DNA from: Theobroma cacao
Lineage: Eukaryota; Streptophyta; Magnoliopsida; Malvales; Malvaceae
Direction: 5' to 3'
Assembly (NCBI RefSeq): GCF_000208745.1
Contig: NC_030851.1
Span: forward strand, 31,034,425 to 31,098,424
DNA: 64,000 nucleotides
Shown: positions 12,601 through 24,591 of the stretch, piece after piece
Layout of the letters: every line of letters begins with the position of its first letter
How positions within the stretch are numbered: the stretch's first letter is position 1
Notes under the pieces: generated by a model
Told to the model about the DNA's origin: nothing
Seen by the model: only the letters and a program-made list of their open reading frames with translations
Database searches by the model: none
Program-made: the position numbers and the translations under genes

Positions 12601-12685
12601 ATTTAGTTATCTTTCACTAGGGTAAACGCGATGTCTACGTCTTTGCAAAATCCCTTATTCTTAAGAATGTGCAAAAATGGACATC

Positions 12686-14956
12686 TGTAGACACCATTTT
12701 CACCATAGTCATTTTCATTATTTTTATTTTACTTATTTTCTATTTCATTTTAATTTATTTTTTGTCCAAATCCAATTAAGGATCTAGTGGTTTTCAAAGT
12801 CCCAAATCTTATTTTGACCTCATCTCCTTGATCCATATGTGACTAGGCATTGGGATTTATATTAAATGGCCATTGAGGCTTAAAAAATCAGGCCCAATGT
12901 CGAGCCTATTAATCAAAACAAGCCCAATCATGTTTATTTAAGAAAAAACAGATCTAATAAGTTAAAACAAAAATTTAAGATCAAAACAAGTTTGACCAAT
13001 GAATGTTCTATAAGTAAGAAAAAAAAATAAAAGAACATAAAGCCAACAAGCCAAAAACAATGAAACAAATTCCCTCCACCAGGAGCAATCACACGCCCTC
13101 GTAGAGGACAACAAAGTAACAACCAATAGACAGCAATAGAGGGTGCCAACAATGACACCCTCTGCTCATGTATAAATGGAAAACAGTACCTAAAAGAAAA
13201 GAGGAGCCTAGAATGATTTTAAGTAAAAATAAAGAAACTTTAGGTTTTTTTTAGGGTAGCTTTAGTACCTTTTTTTTCCTACTTTCAAATTAAAAAAAGA
13301 TCCTAGAACGATTTTCAGGGAAAATAGGGAAACCCTAGGTTTTTTTTTTAGCAGTCTTAGCAACTTTTTCTTCCTACTTTCAAAAAAAACCCTTGGAAAA
13401 AGAAACTTAGAAAAAACCTTAGAGAAAGATATGAAAAAATGAGAAAACCCTAGATTTTGAAACCCAAAAACAAATAGCAACAAAAAATAAAAGGGGGTGA
13501 CAATTTTTCATCTATAAGCCTTTGGGTTTGAGAGCTTTTGGGTGATTCAAGGGTCTTTGGTCCATTTAAAAAATATAGGTTATAGCTTTAGAGAAAAAGA
13601 AAAGAGACCTTGAAGTAAAAGGTGAACAAAAAGGGTATGGCTTTAATAATAAAAAATGCAGTATATAAATTTATAAGCGATAAAATTAGTCAAAATTTGG
13701 AGGATTAGAATATTTAGGTTTAGGAAAATAGGCTAGCTATGTCACCAAGAATATTAACATAAGAAAATATTATTTGGATTAACTCCCGATGACGAATTTT
13801 CATCCGGGTAGGCGAAAAGTCACTATTTTCAAGATAACTTTCTTAAGTGCATAATTTAATTAGGGTTTTCACCGAAGCGTTGGGATAAACCATAATTTTA
13901 TATTTCAATATCTCGTTAATTCAAATAGTAATCTTAAATATTTAAAGGAATAAATTCGTAGAATATTTTACTTAAAATTAAAATTTATATAGTTATTAAT
14001 TAACTCAAACAATTATTACATATAAAAGATTAGTGGAACCAAGTTGTTTATTCCATTAAAGTATTTTTTAAAAAAACATAATAAGAATCCATAAAACGTC
14101 ATCAATTTAAATAAAATATTTTTTAAAAAATATGTAGTAAGAATAAAAAAAGTATTCATTTTAATTAAAATATTAAATATATTACTATAGAAATTGGAAT
14201 CAAAGAAATTACTTCATAAATACGTTCTTTTGGCATCAAATATGATTTTATCTTGACATGGCATACTACATGTTTATTTTGCTAATGGGTCGAAAACCCC
14301 GATGATGAGATTTTCTTAAAGGAATTATAGAGATGAGTTCTTTCACGGATATAGGTGAGGAAAACTTTTAGACTTCACCAAAACGTTCGAGTGGTCTATG
14401 AATGATATTTCTAATACATGATTTTTGTTTCCCATTATTTAAAATTAGTAAATCATGATATCATTTCATAATTGTATCATGTGCATTCATAAAGCCGAAT
14501 AATTGACCTTTGATTTAAAAAATAAAAAACTAAAACAAATAAAATAAAAATAATAAATTAGAAAGAAAGATTAAAAAACTAAAAATGTGTAAAATCAAGA
14601 ATAAAAAGATATATAAAGTGACATAAGAATAGAATCAAAAGTTAAGGTTAAATAAGATAATATATTATTAAATAGTACCATTCATAGAACGAGCGTTATA
14701 GGGTACTAATTGTTTCGCTTACATAATTGTACTCTTGAACTCAATTTTAAAAAATAAACACAGACTAAGTTACTTTTTAGATGAATCTAAAATCAATTTA
14801 GAATTTCATCGAATAGAATGAATTTAATAAGTAACCAATTACATCTAGATAAAAAAATATTGTTGATAGTTCCTAAATTTCCACGTCCAATAGTCGAATT
14901 TCCAAATCCTCACGTCATGGTATTAATTACATTTTTCAACAAATGTGGCATCTACG
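12686..14956 (+). repeat. Right LTR of the DUF7745/gag element
   Basis: It begins TGTAGACACC at 12686 and ends GGCATCTACG at 14956, imperfect inverted ends in which the last CA has become CG. The stretch 13640-14603 is a direct copy of 1433-2393. Near 14695 it carries 'GAACGAGCGTTATAGGGTA', followed by a tract typical for the 3' part of LTRs of this element type. No target duplication can be tested because the left end of the element is lost. Confidence 0.7.
13204..13400. repeat. Tandem duplication, about 105-bp unit, inside the right LTR
   Basis: Two consecutive copies share the order 'GAGCCTAGAATGATTTT / AGGTTTTTTTTAG / TTAGTACC or TTAGCAAC / CTACTTTCAAA'. The first copy starts near 13202 and the second near 13308. 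The copies differ at several bases and in their poly-T lengths. Confidence 0.7.
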
Positions 14957-15189
14957 ATGATGGGATTATGATAATATAAGTAACAAAATTATATAATTCA
15001 CCTTTTGAATGTACTGAAAAGAGAAACAATTAGCTACTTAGACCAGAGAAGTAGCTATTCCCATTGAATTTGAGTCCCTCATAAACCAAAACTGCACTAC
15101 AACCCAATAGGCCCGAACCCACACTTACTCGGACCTATCGCAAATAAATTAAAAAGTCCAACTCCAGCAGAACAGTCCCATCACCTAAA

Positions 15190-18100
15190 ATGGCGTCTTC
15201 ATCGTGGGTCTCTACTCGGGCACTTTTAACTCCCGCCAAAACCCCGACCTCCACCACACTTTTTCTCCCACGCCCCGCCTGCCTTATCCTACACTCTACT
15301 CCTCACCCATCCCTTTCTCTCTCTTCCCCAAAACTCTTCCTGAGCCCTCTTCCAGCTTCACCTCCGCAGAAATACGTCTACCCTGATCCTATCCCTGAGT
15401 TCGCAGAAGCTGTAAGTACATACGCCTTTTATACGTATAAATTAACGTCTCTATTATGAATGTCAAGCTCCATTGGTTCATTGTCTTCGATTTTTTTTTT
15501 TTGTGAGTGTTTGTTATAATAGGAGACCCAGAAGTTTAAAAGTGAGCTTTTCAAGAAGTTATCTAAAGACAAAGACACATTTGGTGATGATCTTGATGCT
15601 GTCATTGAGGTCTGCGTTGAGGTAAGGATTCTTTTCTTTTTCTTTTAAATTTTCATCTTTTATTTAATGGCTAGTTTCATGGTTCGTTTTAACGACTACT
15701 GATTGATGGCATATTGTTATTATTTGATTTCCTTTAATTAATGTTCATAATTTAGGAATGAAGATCCTGTGTTTTTGTTGCTAGTAATTGTTACACTTTT
15801 ATACTTTTCAGTAATGAATCAGTCAAGACATGTGCATTAAAATTGAACTTAACCTACTTAAAGCAATGTGACACTAACAACACCATTTCCTTCAACTAAT
15901 TTAGCTTAAAAATTGCTAAATAAACTTATTAAAGGAAAGGAAAATTCTTGACCCCAATCTTTTTTTTTTGAAAAACATGAACCTTTCATTTTAGGACCGT
16001 GTAAATGCATACCGACATGAATTGAACACAGAAATTATAGGAAAAAAGCATCACAATCTAAAACCTTTCAAGGATAATAGCCAAAATGATAGTTCGGAAT
16101 CAGAAGTAAGGATCTGCAAAGTCTTGTTAAACCATAAACCCCTCATTTACTAATGAGCATAATCTACCAAAACCACAAGAGAACACATCTCTCCCCCAAA
16201 ATTAAACATGCACAGAACACAAGAGCATGTTATGTATTACACCACTCATTTGCTACCATGCTTGGCCTTGTTGTGAGATTCTAGACCACCCTCAGAGATG
16301 AATGACTTGTTACAAGATCCGCTATCTTAATGAACTTCCTTAACATCTAAAATCTAAATTGGTAATGCAATCACTATGCGCTCCATATTTTTTAATCTGT
16401 GCTCTTATCTCGTTGAAGGATGACCTTTTGATCTTGGGGTAGTAAAGGATTTGGATCATTAGAAAACATTCCTTGCTTCTGAGAGTTGAAGGAATCTGAT
16501 TTTTTTTATTTTGAACCTGGCCTTCTCAAGAGCTAAAACCATATAATCTTGCTTCCTTGCTCTTAGTAGTATTATTGTGTTGAATATCTCACCCTGTTTC
16601 TTTTACATACTTATGCTACAAATTCATAGATGGAGTGAAGGGTACCACTTCCATTGATTAGTATCTCAAAACTTAAACATGCTCATGAATACGTAAGACT
16701 CTTTTCTTATCAGAAAAGAAAGTGCCTTGCATCATTATACTAAGAAAGACATGCAAGTGCTTTAAAAAATAACGAAAAAATTGAAAAATGTTATTATTTT
16801 TTTTATTCTGGAAAGGATTAGCCATAAGAAAGTTCTTCATCAGGAATACAATCTTAGGCCATTTGGACAAGGGATACTACTTTGATACTTCTTTTTTCCG
16901 TTTACCTTTATGACCCCAAACAGGGTTTTTTGAGGATATCACAGCTTTACTGACAAATTTATGAACCAGCATTGGGTCATTTTCGTGTGATGACTACTGT
17001 CTTGTTGAATTACGATCGCAACTGAGCATCTGATATTTCAAGAAAACCTAAAAAGCAAGGACATATATCAACTCTGATTATAAATATTAATGCATAATGC
17101 AGATGGTTTTAGATGTCAAAATTCATTCTCAGCAAACTTCAACAAACCCTAAGATGATCTTGAATTCTTTGAATGAAATAGGGCCACATGCTTTTATATT
17201 GGTGATGATAGTCTTATGTATTAGTATTTCTGAAATGCAAGGTATTGTCAGACTATTCATGGCTAACATTTTTATAGTAATATATTATACAAATATGACA
17301 CATTGGTGTTAATGACAATCTCCTGAATTCTATTGCAAAGGATACCCGTAGAGCATAAATGCAAGTGGCTTTAGCATGCTTGATACAGCAAGTGGCTTCA
17401 TCATTGCTTGAAAGATATTATTCTTCTGTTGATAATTGCTGTTGCAACATGTGGTCCTAGAATTGACATTATTTGGTGAACTGGGTCATGTCTGGGTTAT
17501 TTTAAACTGGGTGTGAGTTGAGTATGTCATTGTTCGTTATTGATCTACCTAGTTAAGTAGGTTAACTACCAACTTAACCAAGCTGGTAAAAATTTGAGTC
17601 ATGATGAAGTCTTTGTCAGCAAAGCTCAGGCAGAACAAATAGCCTAGCTCTTGTTTTTATTCCTATTGTTCCTTTATTTATTTATTTATTTTCTTGTAGG
17701 AAAAGGAGGGAAGGGGGGGGGGGGGGGAGGTGCTGAGGAGGTTGATAGGATTTTCTGCCAGATGAAGTGGTAGAAATGCCTAGGAAGCAGTCATCTCTGA
17801 TCAAATCATATAATTGATTTCTTTTATTCGTATAAAAATGGGGGTGGGAGTTGAGGGGTAGATGAGAGCAATTGTGGTTTAAGAATATAAATATACACAC
17901 ATACACGTATATATATTTATATATATGGAATACATGGAAAGCTTGAAACACGTGGCAGACATATGTTTGTCCTTTCTTGTGAACTAGGTAATTATTAGTA
18001 TGCAATATGCACTGTTTTTGTGCTGTGGAAAAAGACACAACAAACTTTGCAATTAAGACACAAACATGACTGTTGTTACTTGCAATAGCTTGATTTCTTT

Positions 18101-18879
18101 TGGCTTTCTTTTCATCACATTCAAATGGATTATTCCATTCAAATGTCCATCTTGGAATTTGAAGGGAAAAATGATCGTGATCACTAATTAAGCCAGTTAA
18201 TCCCTATAATCTTAGGGTAACAGGTTGAGAATGCTGGTTTGCATTAATTTTTCAAATCTTTCAATCCAGACAACTCTCTTAGTTTTAACTGCCTACTTTT
18301 GACTGTTTATAGCCATTCTCGACTATAATCTCTTCTAAATCAAACATTTGTTCATCTTTTTTTAAGAAGCCTGGTTTTTGCTTCTTGGAAACAGTTCAAT
18401 AATAGACCCAAAAAGAAATATCTGGCATGACAATAACTAGTCAGTCTTGACCTGACAACTAATGTCACGTTGTTCTTTCTGTGCATGTTTGGCCCATTGT
18501 TCGGATTTCTTTACCTAAATATATGCAATGTTTAGTATTGAAGGTTGCCACTTCTACCTCTAGCTGTATAAGGCTCTACCCTATAGAAGATTCAAGTTTT
18601 AATATCAATATTTTAAATTTGTGTAGCTTATTAATTTCTTAATTTTTTTTTTTTGCTCAAACAAATAATTTCTAATGTTGATAACAGGTATTTAACAATT
18701 TCTTGCACAAAGAGTATGGAGGACCCGGGACACTGTTGGTGGAACCTTTCACAGATATGTTTGTTGCTCTAAAGGAGAAGAAATTACCTGGAGCACCTGT
18801 GGCTGCACGGGCATCCTTGTTATGGGCCCAAAATTATGTCGATGATGATTGGGAGGTTTGGAACTCAAACTCACCCTAG
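15190..18879 (+). CDS. PRIN2: PRIN2-like plastid protein (PLASTID REDOX INSENSITIVE 2)
   Basis: Three exons, 15190-15411, 15523-15621 and 18688-18879, all with GT-AG introns in phase 0, give 170 aa ending at TAG. Residues 1 to about 60 are rich in Ser, Thr, Pro and Leu with almost no acidic residues, a chloroplast transit peptide. The mature part starts with the family's 'YPDPIPEFAEAE' tract. It continues with 'AVIEVCVEVF', 'EYGGPGTLLVEPF' and 'LLWAQNYVDDDWEVW', matching Arabidopsis PRIN2 in order and size. In Arabidopsis PRIN2 is a small nucleoid protein that supports the plastid-encoded RNA polymerase and carries redox signals through cysteines. Cys105 is the only Cys left after the transit peptide and matches a conserved position. 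Intron 2 is 3066 bp. The gene is convergent with the PADRE gene, 381 bp apart. No expression evidence is available. Confidence 0.92.
15622..18687 (+). other. Large second intron of the PRIN2-like gene
   Basis: 3066 bp between GTAAGG (15622) and ACAG (ending 18687). AT-rich with no recognisable transposon protein. It contains a run of 15 G at 17713-17727 and an AT-rich purine/pyrimidine patch near 17895-17930. Short open frames in it, for example 17097-17312, look random. Confidence 0.8.
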
Positions 18880-19260
18880 TGATTTCCTCAACATAATTCA
18901 TAACATTTTTTCAAATTATCATCATGTTGTACTGTGGTAACTGATCAAGTTTGGAATTTGTATAAAATAGTTGAGTGAAAGACCTAATTTCATATCAAAG
19001 TGTTTCTTGTAATACAATGTAGAATCTGGTGCTCTTATGAACTCAGAAGCTATACAGATGTTTTATTTCTTGAAACAGATTTCAATTTGGGAGCTGTGAT
19101 TGCAATTAGAAATCTTGGTAGCTACCTTCATTCATTTGGTGAATTTCTATCTTCCATATTTTGGGGTTTCATCATGAAGAGCATCATTAAATGAAAGAGG
19201 CAGTTTGCCATTCTCAAAAGCCAATTTGCAACTTGCAAATGAAAGCTGAAAACATCATCA

Positions 19261-20418
19261 TCAGCTTCCAGCCTCAGAGATGCTCTGTAAGGAGGGCCGC
19301 CATGATTTTGATCTTAATGCAGCAGCATTCACGGGTGTTGTCCTTGAGCGTTGTCTTTCATGCTTTATCACCTAGAAATTTTAGACATAAGTGCGTAAGT
19401 ATTTAGGAATGAGAATGAAAGATCTAATTGAACATGAAAATTAGTTCTGCTGATGTGTCAGTATTCTGTTTCTATTCTACTGCAGACGGAGACTTCGTCT
19501 AATATTTTGCATTATCCTGTAGAGGTGGTTCTCTCTCTCATATGATTATCATGCTTAGCTTATAGTATCACAGAGCCAGAGAGTATAAATGGTGTCTGAG
19601 GAGCCTCATTCACAGATTGCTTAGCTGGGAAGAACATATAAGAAAGATGAATGACCCAAATATTCTCTGCAATTTTATTGTTTGGAGATTTGGAAAAAAC
19701 ACTTCCAAAATATAACTCGTTAGTGTACTTGCGTCTCTCTAACGGCTTGGGTTTTGGTGCTATGCCGAGAAATTAATTATATTCGTATGAAAACAAGTGC
19801 ATCAAGTTGCACATGGCAACCAGTTTTCCATACCAGAGAACTTAGGCTTATAACTTGTGAATTAAAATCAAATAAACTAGTGAGACATACTTGGTAGGTC
19901 TTCTCCGCGTCAGACTTTCCTCCTGGCTCACGTCCTGAACTTTGATTCTCTTGTCCATGCTGCAACTTTTCATTTGAATCCAGCTGCTGCCTTTTCATTT
20001 TTGCATATTTCTTTGCCTTCAAGACTTTCATGACCTCTGCAGCCCCAGGAAATAAGTATAAGATTCTTAATCAAAACAAAGAAATATATGAACGCCTAGG
20101 GCCACAAATCTCATCATCTTCTAACAGAGACGATATGAACTATATATATATGGTACCTTGAGAAGTGATAAGCCGGTAAGCATGGCCAAGGGCAAGAGTA
20201 TCGCTCTGCCGGAGAAGCTTAACACGGGTGAAACGTACGGTCTTTTCATCTTGCTTCTCTTCCTCGGGCTCAGGCAACGGAATGATGAGAGAAACATAAT
20301 GACCTGGATTCATTCTCATCACTTCGCTTGCCGGGATAGGCCAATATAACCTCTCTATCCTCCCACATGGATGCTGTATGACCAACGCCGCAGCATCTAT
20401 GGCTTGACAATTCCCCAT
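19261..20418 (-). CDS. PADRE / DUF4228 domain protein
   Basis: Three exons read on the minus strand, 20157-20418, 19891-20036 and 19261-19371, with canonical splice sites, give 172 aa. The N-terminus MGNCQA carries Gly2 and Cys4, the pattern for N-myristoylation and palmitoylation, so membrane attachment is likely. Next come 'AALVIQHPCGRIERLYWPI', 'MNPGHYVSLIIPLP' and 'RVKLLRQSDTLALGHAYRLI', the ordered DUF4228 blocks. A basic, disordered middle follows (about 88-158). The C-terminus is 'WRPSLQSISE' (160-169), the classic final motif of this family. PADRE proteins are plant-specific and often respond to pathogen and abiotic stress; their biochemistry is unknown. The third exon is only 36 codons. 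CT-rich 5' leader at 20419-20445. Confidence 0.93.
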
Positions 20419-20445
20419 CTCTTCTCTCTCTCTCTCTCTCTCTTT
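20419..20445 (-). repeat. CT microsatellite in the 5' leader of the PADRE gene
   Basis: CTCTTCTCTCTCTCTCTCTC on the plus strand reads as a GA repeat in the transcript orientation, just upstream of the start codon. Such GA/CT tracts are common in plant 5' leaders and can bind BPC/GAGA-type factors. A role here is only inferred. Confidence 0.6.
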
Positions 20446-22854
20446 GCAGAAAGAGTAAGAAGATTGGAAGATAAGGGCGAGGAAGGAAGGAGGTTAAGTA
20501 AGCAGCAGTCTCTTTCTATACAGCTCCCCACCACCCTACGGTTATAGTAATAAGAGTCTCACTCAAGCAGGCCGTCCCTCATTTCCCAACTAACTTATTC
20601 TACGTTAGGTCAATTCACATCAAATTGACATTCAAAACGGCAAGTTTGTATATATAAAAATGCACATTTAACATAAACAATAGTGATAGTCATTAGATTA
20701 TGGAAGCATTAATTTATGTTGATTACATCCTTAACCACATGAGGCAGGCGGGCCCGCCCAATGGGCACCGGCACGAGCTCCACGTGGAAAATTGTCAGGC
20801 CTTGGGAACTTGGACTGGCCTGGCTCGGCGGTGTCGACGGGGTCAAGGGTCGAACTTGCAGATAGGGTTCCGTGGTCTTAGTGTCTAATAAAAAATATAA
20901 TAATAGCCCTAACCAAAGGTTCTTACTAAGCATGCGTGCGAGGGAGATTCCTTTGGCTGGACAATGACACCCCACCACCTTATCCGCGTTATGCCTCTTT
21001 GCCCTTTAGGCTTTCATCCAATGCTTGGTTTTGATTGCCCCTCAACTTTTACCAAAATAAAAAGACAAAGGTAAACTTTCTTCATTCTTAATTAGCAATC
21101 TTCTGCTTTGAAAATATTATTTATCACCCAGAGAAGTAGAAGCACCCCACTTTCTTGGTGTGGATTATCGAAAAAATTAAGCACAACTTTTAGTAAAGTT
21201 CCAAAGGCCAAGGCAATTCAAGTAAAACTCAAATTAGTCACATATCTTAGCACATAATAATAATAATAATAATCAAAGTTTGATGCTATTGTGAAATAAG
21301 AGCATCACTAACAAAGCAAACCAAGCCAGATCGTACTCATTAGAAATACTAGCTTGGGTCTAGGGGGTTGGGGGTTGTTTGTTTGGTGGATGCATGGAGT
21401 ATGAGGTCAAAGTGAAGTGGAAACAAATCATTAATCCCTTCGCAATAAATTAGTGAAGAACACAGCACAGGTAATACTCACCAAGACACACATATATATT
21501 TTTTTTCTTGAATAAAACAAAATTAATATACGCTATTTTCAATTTATCACCTGAGGCGGCTACATGGGTCCCCGTTTGGACAATGTCCAATCTCTTTTCC
21601 CGTTTCCCTTATCACTCCTAATCAATGCCCCTTACGTTACTAGTTATGAAATTATTATGTATTCTTTTGATCAAGTGAAAAGCTTTTTGTTCGATGATAT
21701 TATTGGTCTTCCTCTATTTTTTTTGGTACCAAAATAAATGTTATACTACAAGAAAATTAGACATTAGCATAGTAATCAATATAGCTATTGGAGATTAATT
21801 TGGAGGCAAATTCCGATCAATAGCAATAGAAAGACCGAGATGAGTGAATTGTCAAATGCTAAACATTTATAAAAATGAACCCAATGCCCGACTGTTTCTT
21901 TTCTTCCTATCATATAGTTTTTAATTACTAATTTTTTGTTGTTGGGTTAAGAGCAAAGACTGTGTTCTCAGATAGGAAAGAGACAATTATCTGTCTGAGG
22001 ATCTTTGACTATTGTAAATCTGGTTCGGCTTAAACTATTTGAATCCCAAAGTTTGAAATATATACAAATGTTCACATGTATGTGTAAACATCTTGGATTA
22101 ATGTCAGTCCATGTATGCCATGTGAGGTGTTGGGGATCCCTGGTTCACATATTAAATGCTGAATGTACTGTTTCTTGTTCAAACATGACTCTTGTAGGGG
22201 ACTACAACCCCCCCAATTTAAAATTTGAAAGCCTCCTTTACTTGTTATGGCTTTGGGGAAAGGCTAACCCTTAAATTAAAAATACTGGCTGGGTTTCTTA
22301 TTTCCTTGTTTGTTAGAGGACAGCATTACAGAAAAAACAAAACAACTGTGGTGGATGGAATTCAGCCGCTACAATGTTCATAAATTGTACCCTTGTGGGG
22401 GCAGCAAATTTAGGTCTTGTATATCTGTACCTTGCCTCTTAAACATTCTAATTCTAATTTCTAAAAATAAAAGCTTTCTCCCACCAAACAATTCAGGCTG
22501 GGGGGTCTGGTTTGTGGGGCTATTGTTCTTTTTTCCTGTTGTGAAGGACATTATTATTTAAAAGTTGCTTTCTCTACATTCTTCTCCCACCCCTATAATC
22601 ACAAAGCAATAACTATCAATTTAAGAGTAGTCTGGTTTAAAAGAATGTCTGTATACCAAGATTATTGCTCAAGTGTTCAAGTCTAAACGACAATATAGGC
22701 AAAAAAACAAAATGAAAATGAATTGAACTTATTCAAGTTGGAGGAAGTTCATGTACTGTACAATGTATTCTAATTTCAACCTTTAAAAAGGTGTCTTGGA
22801 ACTAGATTCACCACATAAAGAGTACAGCCAAATCTAGAACCATTCTAAGATATT
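20446..22854. other. Intergenic region, no gene recognised
   Basis: Upstream region of the PADRE gene plus further spacer. It holds an (ATA)n microsatellite at 21253-21274. Short open frames at 20700-20978, 22005-22274 and 22310-22561 have no recognisable domains, and overlapping frames on both strands at 20700-20980 reflect local high GC. Nothing else could be supported. Confidence 0.6.
20514..20520 (-). promoter_or_regulatory. Possible TATA box of the PADRE gene
   Basis: The minus strand reads TATAGAA, about 100 bp before the ATG at 20418. Distance and sequence are acceptable for a plant TATA box; the transcription start is not known. Confidence 0.3.
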
Positions 22855-23450
22855 TCTATTTGACGATATCTTGCTTGTTAGTATTGACATGGGTATACTA
22901 CAAGAGGCTAAGAAATTATTGTTTGGGTAATTTGACATGAAAGATCTTGAAAAAATATTTTTCGTCTTTAGATTTAAAATTTATAAAGTTAACTCTTGTC
23001 ACTTGTTGGGACTCTTTCAATATGTATATATTGATTGTGTATTAGATAGATTTTTTATGTGATAATTGTTAAAGGTGATAAATTGAGCTTGACACAATAT
23101 CTTAAAAACGATGTTGAGAGGGAATTTTTGAAAGCAGTTTCATTTGCTAGTACAATAGGGAGCCTAATGCAAGCTCAAGTGTGCACAAGGCCTTGCAATA
23201 TTGCTTTTGCAGTAAGTCTTTCGGAAAGATATTCAGCTAATCCCAATAGAAATAATTAGAAAGCTGTAAAAAATGTTATGAGATTTTTGAAGAGGATTTA
23301 GTGTTACATGCTAGTTTACTAAAAAATTGCAGACTTTAAGTTGGTGGATTAAATGGATTCTAACTTTACTGGCTATCGAGAAGACAAGAAGTCCACGTTA
23401 GGAAAAGTTTTTATGCTAGCAGATGGTGCAATATCTTGCGAGATTATTAG
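22855..23450 (+). pseudogene. Ty1-copia pol relic (RT end to RNase H start)
   Basis: Mixed frames read the tail of a copia reverse transcriptase: a degenerate catalytic box 'FDDILLVSIDMG' at about 22857, then 'FDMKDLEK' near 22933. The best open piece (23059-23259) reads 'GDKLSLTQYLKNDVEREFLK' and then 'ASTIGSLMQAQVCTRPCNIAFAV', the conserved linker leading into RNase H. Downstream fragments near 23265-23445 resemble the 'VMRFLKR' and 'YREDKKSTLGKVFMLADGAI' tracts of that linker. Several frameshifts and stops. No LTRs or target duplication found, so it is an isolated relic. Confidence 0.8.
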
Positions 23451-24591
23451 TTTTTTTAAATAATTAAAGGGTGGATTTATATTATTTTAATTTATTTTAT
23501 CTTTTATAAAAATCAGACCAAGTTAATTTGATATTGGTAAAGAGTATATTATAATTCATAATATGATCTAATAAAGTGAATTAAACTCTAATATTATATT
23601 GGCTTAATAATTTAGGTTTATATAAAAAAACTCTAAATCCTATAACGATGGAAATAGAGATATACCATATAAAGTTAAAGTAAGGTGTCCTCTTTTATCT
23701 ACAGAAAATATTAAAAATTTCATCTATTAGAAAGTTATAGATTAAAAAGTCGGAAGGTCCTAGTACACTGTATCCAACAATTAATGTAACTAGTGTTGTT
23801 TTCGTTATCACATCATGAACAAAGAATAAGTATTCTTTTACATTCTAAAATTTTACTATTATAAATTTAGAATTAAAAATGAATTAATTATATATAATAT
23901 GACAGCGAAACCCCTTTAGTCAACTTTTGGGTGCCCCATTTTTATAATTAAAGTTTGTGGCAAAATGACAAATGTGGTCACAATGTAATGAAATATTTAA
24001 AGTATATTCTTGAATTTTCACTTAGCAGTCCAACTGTTATAGGTTTTTTTTTTTCTTTTTTGTTAACCACAATATAAAATTTTACAAAAATTAGAAAACA
24101 AAATGATGCAAAATGGTTGGCAAAAGATGTATGTTTTGACTTATAGTAGTAGTATCATATAGTGTTTTTTTTTTAAAAAAAAAAAATCTAGGCACTGCCA
24201 AATGCCAAAGTGCTGACCCCATTGGTATAAAATTCTTGCTCGAGACTTATGTCCTGTTTTTCCAATTTTGTCTTTTCCATTTTTGGTTTAAAATAATGAT
24301 GAGGTTACTTTCAAAGACTTACTGGTGACAAGGTGGAAAGTAGACCAGGCAATGGGATTTTCACATCAGGGTAATGATATTATTTTGAAGGGAGCACCGC
24401 TCCTTTTTGTTTTACTTCCAATAAGATGGAGAACTTCAAGATAAAGCAGCCAACGCGTCCATATAGGGAAATGAATTACACTTAAATATAAAATGGCTCA
24501 ATTTACTAAATTAGAATGTCAAACATGGGGGCTCACTAAGCTCCTTTGTTGCAACTGTATGTATAATTATGTCATGTAAACCTACAACATC
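23451..24591. other. AT-rich intergenic DNA, no gene recognised
   Basis: No convincing open frame, RNA gene or complete mobile element seen. Contains homopolymer runs of T and A, for example near 24165-24186. Confidence 0.6.

Larger units (their letters stand above)
8966..12685. other. Non-coding interior of the gag-only element
   Basis: I looked for protease, reverse transcriptase, RNase H and integrase motifs on both strands and saw none. Minus-strand frames at 10863-11078 and 11097-11291 have no recognisable domains. A/T-rich with poly-A tracts near 10380-10440. The final part holds the minisatellites at 12000-12480. The sequence just before the right LTR (12662-12680) is purine-rich and may be the old polypurine tract. 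Confidence 0.55.
1433..14956 (+). mobile_element. Decayed LTR retrotransposon with DUF7745-like and gag remains, no pol seen
   Basis: Two blocks in direct orientation, about 1433-2393 and 13640-14603, match closely. One shared tract is TTTAGGTTTAGGAAAATAGG, followed by the same downstream text in both. Between them lie broken coding remains of a DUF7745-type domain (2830-3127 and 5803-6560) and of a retrotransposon gag (7605-8965). The next 3.7 kb, to the right LTR, shows no reverse transcriptase, integrase or protease. The right LTR runs from TGTAGACACC (12686) to GGCATCTACG (14956), imperfect inverted ends. The left LTR has lost its beginning and probably its end. A solo LTR (3128-5802) is inserted in it. 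Confidence 0.75.

Noticed and set aside
17682..18038. 118-codon minus-strand frame
   Set aside because: Lies in the PRIN2 intron and crosses the G15 run and AT-rich dinucleotide tracts; composition is repetitive and no domain is visible.
19191..19406. Plus-strand open frame of 71 codons
   Set aside because: It is the antisense shadow of the third PADRE exon, which has the family's C-terminal motif and proper splice sites.
20700..20978. Overlapping frames on both strands near a GC-richer patch
   Set aside because: No family motif, and no splice partner; the openness is explained by local base composition.
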